Assembly: GCA_036496265.1 (NCBI GenBank)
Contig: DASXLL010000339.1
Location: forward strand, 1 to 64,000
Direction of reading: 5' to 3'
DNA: 64,000 nt
DNA from: CAYLLN01 sp036496265
GTDB lineage: Bacteria; Planctomycetota; Planctomycetia; Pirellulales; Pirellulaceae
Part shown: positions 57,997 to 64,000 of the stretch, piece after piece
How the letters are laid out: every line of letters starts with the position of its first letter
Numbering within the stretch: the stretch's first letter is position 1
The notes under the pieces: generated by a model
The model's database searches: none
Told to the model about the DNA's origin: nothing
Seen by the model: only the letters and a program-made list of their open reading frames with translations
Position numbers and translations under genes: made by a program

Positions 57997-59508
57997 ATGC
58001 CCACCAAACCCTCCCTCCCCCTCCTCTCCGCGTTCCTCTGCGTCCTCTGCGGTAATTTTCTCTGCGGTAATTTTCTCCCCGCCGCCGACAAACCCAACAT
58101 CCTCTTCCTCCTCAGCGACGACCATAGCTACCCCTACGTCAGCGCCTACGGCGACACCAACGTCAAAACGCCAACGCTCGATAAGCTCGCCGCCGAAGGC
58201 ATGAAGTTCCACCGCTTCTTCACCGGCTGTCCGCAGTGCGTCCCCTCGCGAGCCTGCTACCTCACCGGCCGCTCGCCCGTCGCCGCCCGCATGACGCGCT
58301 TCACCTCGCCACTTCCGCGCGACATCATCTCCTTCCCCGAAATCCTCCGCGACAAAGGCGGCTACTACACCGGCATCTGCGGTCGCCAATTCCATCTCGA
58401 CGGCCGCCCCGGCGAAGCCCCAGCCATCCGCGAAGTCTACGAGAAAAATCACCTCCAAACCTTCGCCGACCGCGTCGATTTCCTCAACACCTGCCCCGAT
58501 GATCAGGTCGCCACCCAGGTCACCGCCTTCCTCGACAAAAAGCCGGCCGACAAGCCGTTCTTCATGTGGGCCAACTTCAGCGACCCGCATCACCCCTGGA
58601 ACGCCCCCGCCGAATTCCGCCCCGACCCCGCCTCATTGAAACTGCCTGCCCACTTCCCCGATCTGCCCGGCATGCGCGAACAACTCGCCGACTACTGCGC
58701 CGAAGTCAACCGCGTCGATCGCACCGTCGCCGGCGTCCTCGAAGTCCTCAAGAAAAAAGGCCTCTTCGACAAAACCCTCATCGTCTTCGCCGGCGACAAC
58801 GGCCAGGCTCTGCCCCACGGCAAAGGCTCGCTCTACGATCCCGGCTCCAACGTGCCTTTCATCATCCGCTGGCCCGGCGTGATCAAACCCGGCGGCGAAT
58901 CCCGCGCCCTCACGAGCGGTGAAGACCTCGGCCCCACGCTCCTCGCCGCCGCCGGTCTCGATCCCGATGCGAAAATGACCGGCAAGAATTTCCTCCCGCT
59001 CCTCAAAGGCGAAAGCTTCACCCCGCGCGAATACGTCTTCGTCGAACGCGGCCCCCACGGCAGCGCCCCCGTCGCCGTCAACATGCAGAACTCCGGCTAC
59101 GACCTCAGCCGGGCCGTCCGCAGCGACCGCTACAAATTCATCTACAACTGCACGCCCTGGATTCCCTATTCCCCAGTCGATTCCGCCGGCGGCGCCGCCT
59201 GGACCCAAATCAAAGAAGCCCACGCCGCCGGCAAACTCTCCCCCGGCCTCGAATACACCTACTTCACAACTCCCCGCCCCGTCTATGAGCTCTACGACCT
59301 GACCGCAGACCCCTCCGAGCTCACCAATCTCACCGGCAAACCTGAACTCGCCTCCATCGAGCACGACCTCCGCCTCGCCCTCACCGAAAAGATGATCCTC
59401 GACTTCGATTACCTCCCGCTCCCGGCACTTGGGCCTGGCAGCGAACAGACCAAGGGCGGTCAAGCGAAAGCCGGCGGCGGGAAAAAGAAGAAGGCGAATA
59501 AACAGTAA
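57997..59508 (+). CDS. Secreted arylsulfatase family protein
   Basis: 503 residues from ATG 57997. A signal peptide (LPLLSAFLCVLCGNFLCGNFLPAA) is followed by KPNILFLLSDDHSYPYVSAYGD (metal-binding Asp pair) and CVPSRACYLTGRSPVA, where the CxPSR Cys becomes formylglycine. VFAGDNGQALPHGKGSLYDPG carries further metal and sulfate residues. It would cleave sulfate esters from algal or animal polysaccharides in the periplasm. The signal peptide is coded by CTGCGTCCTCTGCGGTAATTT-type repeats, and the upstream region is a heptamer array. The C-terminus is Lys-rich. Confidence 0.92.
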   Translation: MPTKPSLPLLSAFLCVLCGNFLCGNFLPAADKPNILFLLSDDHSYPYVSAYGDTNVKTPTLDKLAAEGMKFHRFFTGCPQCVPSRACYLTGRSPVAARMTRFTSPLPRDIISFPEILRDKGGYYTGICGRQFHLDGRPGEAPAIREVYEKNHLQTFADRVDFLNTCPDDQVATQVTAFLDKKPADKPFFMWANFSDPHHPWNAPAEFRPDPASLKLPAHFPDLPGMREQLADYCAEVNRVDRTVAGVLEVLKKKGLFDKTLIVFAGDNGQALPHGKGSLYDPGSNVPFIIRWPGVIKPGGESRALTSGEDLGPTLLAAAGLDPDAKMTGKNFLPLLKGESFTPREYVFVERGPHGSAPVAVNMQNSGYDLSRAVRSDRYKFIYNCTPWIPYSPVDSAGGAAWTQIKEAHAAGKLSPGLEYTYFTTPRPVYELYDLTADPSELTNLTGKPELASIEHDLRLALTEKMILDFDYLPLPALGPGSEQTKGGQAKAGGGKKKKANKQ

Positions 59509-59663
59509 TGTCTTGCCGCTAAACCATCGGTGGCACTGGGATCCTGCCAGTGTCCGCCGACCACGAGAACGGGAATCTCTTCGACCGATCCTCCAACGTG
59601 CCTCCGAACAACCGCCGACCTACGAGTCGTGTCCGACTCAAATGACGAACACGGCCAGCCGTC

Positions 59664-60095
59664 CTACATGCCCAGGCTGCCAAAAATCGCCGCCAGCACC
59701 GCCTGAGCGGCTGCAGCATCGCCGATAACGACGTTTGCATTTTCGCCGCTACGACTAATCACCACGCTCTGAGCGCCGGAATTTCCGCTGGCAACAACAA
59801 CGGGGCCGCTATTGGGGGTCACGACAACACTTTGTTGTCCGTCGCCTGTGTGTGAAACGATGGTGGCGTCGCCCGTTCCCTGAACGACCACCGTTTGCGG
59901 GCTTTGCCCGTTATTCACCACAGTCACAGCGGCGGCGCCGTCGGTCGCTACGACGGACTGCTGGTCTCCCGATCCACTACTGGCCACGTGGATTTCTCCA
60001 CTGCCAGACGAAACGCTAATGCCTGAGAAGTGGTGCCAGAAATGGTGACGAGTCGGAGCAATTCGTTCTTCCAGACGGAGGATTTGCTGTTTCAT
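59664..60095 (-). CDS. Small LEERIAP-motif secreted protein
   Basis: 143 residues from ATG 60095: KQQILRLEERIAPTRHHFWHHF, the LEERIAP N-terminal motif found in many short planctomycete proteins and analogous to LEPRxLL. The rest is a low-complexity Ser/Gly/Val beta-repeat (SGSGEIHVASSGSGDQQSVV, VVNNGQSPQTVVVQGTGDAT, SGNSGAQSVVISRSGENANV) with about 20-residue period, suggesting a small solenoid or cell-wall protein. No catalytic motif is visible. Confidence 0.7.
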   Translation of the reverse strand: MKQQILRLEERIAPTRHHFWHHFSGISVSSGSGEIHVASSGSGDQQSVVATDGAAAVTVVNNGQSPQTVVVQGTGDATIVSHTGDGQQSVVVTPNSGPVVVASGNSGAQSVVISRSGENANVVIGDAAAAQAVLAAIFGSLGM

Positions 60096-60425
60096 GGCGC
60101 GCAACACCTAACGAAGGACCAGATAACTGCCACAAGTGACCATTCTTCTTGCCGTCCCGCACGCGTTCTAGTCGATCGCTCTGATTGCAGCGAGAAAAGA
60201 GGTCACAGCCGGTACGGCTGTAACGGTCGTAAGGGATATGCGGTCTGAAAAGGACCGATAGTGGCCTGGCCGCCGACCAATTTCCTGGCTGTTGCCCAGT
60301 TCGTCGAAGAGACAGAGATTCGCGGTACAATGATCTTCAAATGACGAGGCCTTCGCCCACCGATTGCCATGTCAAAATTGATTCGGAGTTCTGTTTTTGG
60401 ACGGTAGGCACTAGGGGTAAATTCC
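60096..60425. other. Gap without recognised gene
   Basis: About 330 bp between divergent small genes. It contains GTCACAGCCGGTACGGCTGT (a local palindrome near 60208) but no persuasive promoter, RNA gene or ORF. Confidence 0.35.
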
Positions 60426-60707
60426 ATGGAAGTTGTCGCGACATTCGTAGGCGGGCCATTAGCGGGTGTGAGACGCAGCGGCGAACAGGCAGGCTTTGGT
60501 GATGGGAGTGCCTACTCTGCCGGCCAGCTCTATCGGTACTATCTGAAGAGTCCACCACCGGACGGACGCCCCTGCTGGTTTAGCGCCACCGCCGACGACG
60601 GAATCCCGCACTTCTACAAGATCACCGGCCGCGAAACACCCGTCGGCCTGGAGCTGAATTGCGATTACACCGGCACGCAGCGCCCCGCTGGATTCCAGGG
60701 CAAATAA
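60426..60707 (+). CDS. Hypothetical protein of 93 residues
   Basis: MEVVATFVGGPLAGVRRSGE, SAGQLYRYYLKSPPPDGRPC and YKITGRETPVGLELNCDYTG. A compact beta-type composition with no signal peptide and no membrane segment; the LNCDYTG end resembles short orphan proteins of planctomycetes. AGGGG at about 60412 gives weak ribosome-site support. The gene converges 6 bp from the next. The function is unknown. Confidence 0.55.
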   Translation: MEVVATFVGGPLAGVRRSGEQAGFGDGSAYSAGQLYRYYLKSPPPDGRPCWFSATADDGIPHFYKITGRETPVGLELNCDYTGTQRPAGFQGK

Positions 60708-60713
60708 CTCTGG

Positions 60714-61070
60714 CTACTTCTGCAAAGAATTCAGCAGCTTAAGTTGGCTATACGTCGTTTGCTCCCGTCGGCGCACCTGCTCGAGATACTGCCGGCCCGA
60801 CGGCACAACAAAATACGGCGACGGCAGAGTCGGCGGCAGCCAATTCAAGCCGCCATACGGCATGCTTCCGAATCCATACGCCCCATAGCCGTATGATCCG
60901 TATCCATAACCCCCGTAACCCCCATAGCCGTACCCAGAATAAATCCCTGGCTGATAAGCCCCATACGCCGGCCCAACCATCGCCTGCGGCATCGCCGGAT
61001 AAATCGGATACTGCCCGCACGCCGCGCGGCAACACAAGCTAAACAACACCACAACGACCGCGCGTTTCAT
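60714..61070 (-). CDS. Secreted Gly/Tyr-rich protein
   Basis: 118 residues from ATG 61070. A signal peptide (KRAVVVVLFSLCCRAACGQ) precedes a Gly/Tyr repeat region (GIYSGYGYGGYGGYGYGSYG, then YGAYGFGSMPYGG) and a short ordered end (GRQYLEQVRRREQTTYSQLKLLNSLQ). Its ATG overlaps the stop of the preceding gene (TCAT on the plus strand, 61067-61070), so the two Gly/Tyr-rich proteins are co-translated. A surface or matrix structural role is plausible. Confidence 0.75.
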   Translation of the reverse strand: MKRAVVVVLFSLCCRAACGQYPIYPAMPQAMVGPAYGAYQPGIYSGYGYGGYGGYGYGSYGYGAYGFGSMPYGGLNWLPPTLPSPYFVVPSGRQYLEQVRRREQTTYSQLKLLNSLQK

Positions 61071-61765
61071 TTCAGCCACCAGTCCTTCCCCAACACGATT
61101 CCGACGATGCTGTCACTCCGCCACGCTTGCTGCTCCGCCGGTGACAGCGACCGATATTTGTCGAGCATCGCTTGTTGATACCGAGCCCGCTCAGCCTCGT
61201 TCATCTGTCGAACCTGCGCCGCGCCATCCAGCCGCTGCAAATCCGATCCCATGATCGCCTGAATCGCTCCATCGCGCCTCCAGCCCTCCTTGCCGTGCGC
61301 ATCGAGATTCAAATAGTCGGCCATCAAACCCGACCGCACCGCCGCCTTGTCCGCCGTGCTCATCCCCAAGTACTTTTGGAACAACTGCTGCTTGATGCCG
61401 TCGAGATTCGTCAGCCGCCCTTGGGCCTCGCGAATTTGGCCGACGATCGCCCCCTGCTGCTGCTGATAAATCTGCTGATTCAGCGCCGCCTGTTGCTGAA
61501 AAAGCTGCTGCCCATAATTGAACGGCCCATATCCACCGTAGCCACCATAGCCGCCGTTGCCATAACCACCCCACGGACCATAGCCGCGATAGCCGTAATA
61601 CCCCCGGCTATACGGCCCGTAGTAACCGCCGTAACCATAGCCCGGCCCAAAGCCACCATAACCGCCATACCCCTGCGCTAACGGCACACCGAACTGCGCC
61701 TGCGCAGCCTTCGCAGCAACTAGGGCCATCACAAAGAACGCCACCAACGCGCTGGAACGATTCAT
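61067..61765 (-). CDS. Secreted Gly/Tyr-rich protein with helical C-terminal domain
   Basis: 232 residues from ATG 61765. Signal peptide (RSSALVAFFVMALVAAKAAQAQ), Gly/Tyr repeats (YGGYGGFGPGYGYGGYYGPYSRG, about 25-75), then Gln-rich QQLFQQQAALNQQIYQQQQG. A charged helical domain (about 110-232) contains FQKYLGMSTADKAAVRSGLMADYLNLDAHGKEGWRRD and a related second copy ending in AWRSDSIVGIVLGKDWW. The two similar halves suggest an internal duplication. The next gene starts inside its stop codon. Confidence 0.75.
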   Translation of the reverse strand: MNRSSALVAFFVMALVAAKAAQAQFGVPLAQGYGGYGGFGPGYGYGGYYGPYSRGYYGYRGYGPWGGYGNGGYGGYGGYGPFNYGQQLFQQQAALNQQIYQQQQGAIVGQIREAQGRLTNLDGIKQQLFQKYLGMSTADKAAVRSGLMADYLNLDAHGKEGWRRDGAIQAIMGSDLQRLDGAAQVRQMNEAERARYQQAMLDKYRSLSPAEQQAWRSDSIVGIVLGKDWWLK

Positions 61766-62192
61766 AATTCGCTCCCCATCAGAACTGCGCGCCATTTACC
61801 CACCACGACGCGTCACCCTTCATTCTCTGCCTTTTCACGTATCGCGACAAACTTCCCGCATTTCATTTCCGACAGGTTCCATCCCCGTTGTCCTGGCTAG
61901 CAAAAGACACTCCTGCCCAGCCCGGCCGGCGCACCCGGCGTTCCCTGCGGTGGTGTCAGCGGGCCGGCCGCATCTTCGATACAGTCGCACCACGCGGCAT
62001 CGCCGCTACGATCGGTGGCCGCCAGGCAATCATAAACCCGCGCCAATCATGCGATTTCCCGCAGTTCCGGCCTTCTGCCGCTCGCACTCTCCGCGCGACC
62101 CAAACCGCCGAAGTATAGACATCTAGGGCGATCTTGCGTCCCCAGCGACCTTCGAATACCTCGCTGGCTAACCGCATCCGGCAGTCTGTCCA
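61766..62192. other. Gap without recognised gene
   Basis: About 430 bp between the divergent Gly/Tyr-rich and PilZ genes. Open frames on the minus strand here (up to 62636) are codon-bias shadows of the PilZ gene. No promoter or RNA could be recognised. Confidence 0.4.
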
Positions 62193-62750
62193 ATGGCCTT
62201 GACCCTCGGTTTCATCGTGGTCTTCTTCGCTGGCGTGGGCATCGCCTATTTTGTCGGCCTGCATGCCGCCCGTTCCAATACCGCTAATCCACCCAATCGA
62301 TCGCCCGCGAAAAACACGAGCGACATCGAATCGAACCCCGACTCGGAATCCACGCCGGTTAGCGCCGCAGCCGATTCCAACCAGGATCCTTCCGGCACGG
62401 GTGATCTCGATGTCGCCGCCGGCCAACCTTCCGGCGACGAAAAGGAATCCTCCGACGGTGAGTTTTCTGATACCCGGCGATTTCAGCGATCGGATTTTTC
62501 CGGCACCGCGCTGGCGACGATCTATCCACCCAAGCGGCAGGTAGGCGGCGAGCCCGTGCGGTGTGAGGTGCTGACCCGCGATCTTTGTTGCGGAGGCGTC
62601 GGCATTGCCCACACGCAGCGACTGCTGCCTCAGCAAACGATTGTCCTGGATGCGGTCGGCAAGCTCCTAGTGGGCGAGGTTCGTTGGTGCCGGCGGATCG
62701 ATAAAGACCTTTACTTCGTCGGCTGCCGGCTCATTAAGACGACGACTTGA
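62193..62750 (+). CDS. Membrane-anchored PilZ-domain protein
   Basis: 185 residues. One N-terminal helix (LTLGFIVVFFAGVGIAYFVGL, about 3-24), a disordered Ser/Asp/Pro linker (25-95), then a PilZ domain. The c-di-GMP motif RxxxR is RRFQR near 96-100. The second motif, normally (D/N)x(S/A)xxG, reads DLCCGG, with Cys at the Ser/Ala position. It may sense c-di-GMP at the inner membrane; reduced affinity is possible. Confidence 0.75.
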   Translation: MALTLGFIVVFFAGVGIAYFVGLHAARSNTANPPNRSPAKNTSDIESNPDSESTPVSAAADSNQDPSGTGDLDVAAGQPSGDEKESSDGEFSDTRRFQRSDFSGTALATIYPPKRQVGGEPVRCEVLTRDLCCGGVGIAHTQRLLPQQTIVLDAVGKLLVGEVRWCRRIDKDLYFVGCRLIKTTT

Positions 62751-62942
62751 ATGGTTGAACGCCGAGCATGGGAACTCGAAAAACCAGCCGCCAACGACCT
62801 GGATTCTTCGCTGACAGGATAACGGTTCCGTAGCACGCGAAAATCAAAACGGCTGCCTCGACCTTTATTCTTCCTTGGCCTTGGCCACGCGGGGTTCTGC
62901 CGCGCAAAACCCAATCGTCCGTCAGCCTAAAGCCCGCCTGCT

Positions 62943-63755
62943 CTACGCTAGTACCTGCAGCCACTCCGCAAACGTTTCGCGCGATCGAACCAGCAAATCG
63001 CGATTGTCGGCCGCTTCAATTTCCTCGCCCAGCAATTCCACTTCGTAGTAACCGGTGTAGCCAGCATTCTCCAGGCTTTGCACCAGCTCCCGCAGCGGAA
63101 CGATTCCCTCGCCCAGCGGGCACCGATTCGTCTCGCCGCGCGGCGGCTGCCGGCTGTCGCCGAGTTGAACGAGTGCCAAATGCGGCATGAGCTGGGGCAG
63201 ACGCTCGAACAACAGCGGCTGATGCCCCCAGTGATACGTATCGAGCACAATGCCGAGCGCCGGAGAATCGCAATCAGAAATGAGTCGCAGCGTCTCGTCA
63301 AAACAATTCAAAAACGTAAATTCACCGCCGCAATCGCCCGTCATCGGCTCGACGGCGATGGTCACGCCCCGCTCTTCCGCCAACGGCAGCAGTTTTTGCA
63401 GCGCCTCGCGGAACAAGCGGCGCGCATGCTTGTGCGTGTGGGACCCACGGGCGCCGCTATGTACGATCAAGCACTTTGCGCCGAGCGCCGCGGCCGTTTG
63501 AATCGCGACGCGAGCGTCCGCAATGCTGTCGGTATGCGAGCGGCCGTCGCTGCCGGTAAAACCGCCGGCCCATTGCAAGCTGGAAGCGACGAGCCCAGCC
63601 GTTTCGAGCAGCCGTGCGCCGCGCTCGTCGCCGAAATCGGCCAGCTTCTGCCGCCACACGCCGATCGCCGTCACATCGGCGGCCCGATAATTCTTGACAT
63701 CCTCTTCGAACGACCAGCGAAACGTTGTGAGCTCACTAACGGCTAACCGATCCAT
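62943..63755 (-). CDS. Sugar phosphate isomerase/epimerase
   Basis: 270 residues from ATG 63755. The AP-endonuclease-2-type barrel shows LAVSELTTFRWSFEEDVKNYRAADVTAIGVWRQKL at the N-terminus. GVTIAVEPMTGDCGGEFTFLNCFDE (metal Glu), ALGIVLDTYHWGHQP (Asp and His), LALVQLGDSRQPPRGETNRCPLGEG and YTGYYEVELLGEE follow. It differs from the similar enzyme at 41584 throughout. The metal-dependent reaction is probably ketose isomerisation; the substrate is unknown. A frame extends to 63863 but without similarity. Confidence 0.83.
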   Translation of the reverse strand: MDRLAVSELTTFRWSFEEDVKNYRAADVTAIGVWRQKLADFGDERGARLLETAGLVASSLQWAGGFTGSDGRSHTDSIADARVAIQTAAALGAKCLIVHSGARGSHTHKHARRLFREALQKLLPLAEERGVTIAVEPMTGDCGGEFTFLNCFDETLRLISDCDSPALGIVLDTYHWGHQPLLFERLPQLMPHLALVQLGDSRQPPRGETNRCPLGEGIVPLRELVQSLENAGYTGYYEVELLGEEIEAADNRDLLVRSRETFAEWLQVLA

Positions 63756-63970
63756 CCCTGCCTGCCTCCGCTGGAGTTGCGAACGCGACGACTCAGAAAT
63801 CACAACGGCCGACGTATCGGGCGAGGCGACAGTATGCCGGAGCATTTCAATTCTGTAAAGCAACTGACGCTCGACTTTGGCGGAGGCACGCCAAATCCTC
63901 CCATGCCTGCTAGCGATTGGGTCCGCCTGTTGTATCTCGCAGCTGCTTGCTATATTTGAATAGGATTTTC

Positions 63971-64000
63971 GGGGCGGTAGCTCAGTTGGGAGAGCGCTGC
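63971..64000 (+). tRNA. tRNA gene, 5' part only (probably tRNA-Ala)
   Basis: GGGGCGGTAGCTCAGTTGGG followed by AGAGCGCTGC gives a 7-nt acceptor arm, the TA link, and a complete D arm (GCTC/GAGC with an AGTTGGGA loop), then the start of the anticodon stem. The gene is cut by the window edge, so the anticodon is not visible. The GGGGC acceptor start suits Ala. A TATATT box at 63951-63956 is a possible -10. Confidence 0.85.

Noticed and set aside
57847..58593. Minus-strand frame with FKVQSSK repeats and TAEDAEE
   Set aside because: It is the translation of the heptamer array and other repeats opposite the sulfatase gene, and not a protein family.
61956..62636. 226-codon minus-strand frame
   Set aside because: Covers the PilZ gene antisense; composition Arg/Gly-rich without motif.
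63834..63959. 41-codon ORF MPEHFNSVKQLTLDFGGGTP upstream of the tRNA
   Set aside because: No Shine-Dalgarno, no family, and its end overlaps the likely tRNA promoter; too weak to annotate.

Overview
The window looks like a GC-rich chromosomal segment of a planctomycete, probably Pirellulales-like; this is inferred from gene content only. Typical signs are a DUF1501 protein with a Tat-like signal, a DUF1080 protein, a secreted sulfatase, a secreted glycosidase with the N-terminal LEPRQLM motif, a small secreted protein with the related LEERIAP motif, a protein fusing EF-hands, redoxin, cytochrome c and a copper-monooxygenase-like domain, and many short intergenic repeats. No phage, integrase, rRNA or CRISPR array is visible. 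A tRNA begins at the right edge.

Layout. 1-2.3 kb is an accessory patch: a partial DUF2442 gene, a DUF4268 nuclease-like gene lying between two decayed copies of the 3' end of asnS, and a VapBC-type toxin-antitoxin pair. 2.3-6.1 kb encodes exported proteins (rhodanese, DUF1080, EF-hand/redoxin/cytochrome/monooxygenase-like). 6.4-9.5 kb holds cysH with a clear promoter, an Rrf2 regulator, trpC and a membrane coiled-coil protein. 9.6-12.7 kb has hemQ, a zeta-type kinase with a small partner and a lactonase. 13-17.1 kb is a MacAB-type efflux operon whose adaptor carries EF-hands. 17.4-22.3 kb holds a tiny ORF with an extreme Shine-Dalgarno plus terminator, an SxtJ/carbamoyltransferase pair and the LEPR-type glycosidase. 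22.4-34.3 kb is housekeeping and transport: cyclophilin, sugar kinase, DUF485/symporter, nucleotidyltransferase, aminotransferase, two ABC systems, VOC, Rieske and MazG proteins. 34.3-41.4 kb holds putA and sdhCAB, linking proline oxidation to the quinone pool. 41.5-43.3 kb holds a REP-associated tyrosine transposase between two 90-bp REP pairs. 43.4-49.1 kb holds DUF1501 and a periplasmic xanthine-dehydrogenase-type operon. 49.3-55.4 kb holds glycosyltransferases and two-component genes, including a kinase and regulator that overlap tail to tail. 55.5-64 kb holds a glycine-zipper lipoprotein, a methyltransferase, a sulfatase, Gly/Tyr-rich secreted proteins, a PilZ protein and a sugar isomerase.

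The most unusual aspect is the density of short repeats. At least ten distinct families occur, several as inverted pairs between convergent genes, others inside operons, and some inside coding sequence (the putA linker, the sulfatase signal peptide, and the tails of the Rieske and membrane proteins). One family has its probable mobilising enzyme in the window. The other notable points are an iron-sulfur subunit lacking three of four plant-type [2Fe-2S] ligands, the paired asnS fossils, and the 12-codon ORF. All coordinates and motifs were read by eye; family names come from memory of conserved motifs, not from searches.
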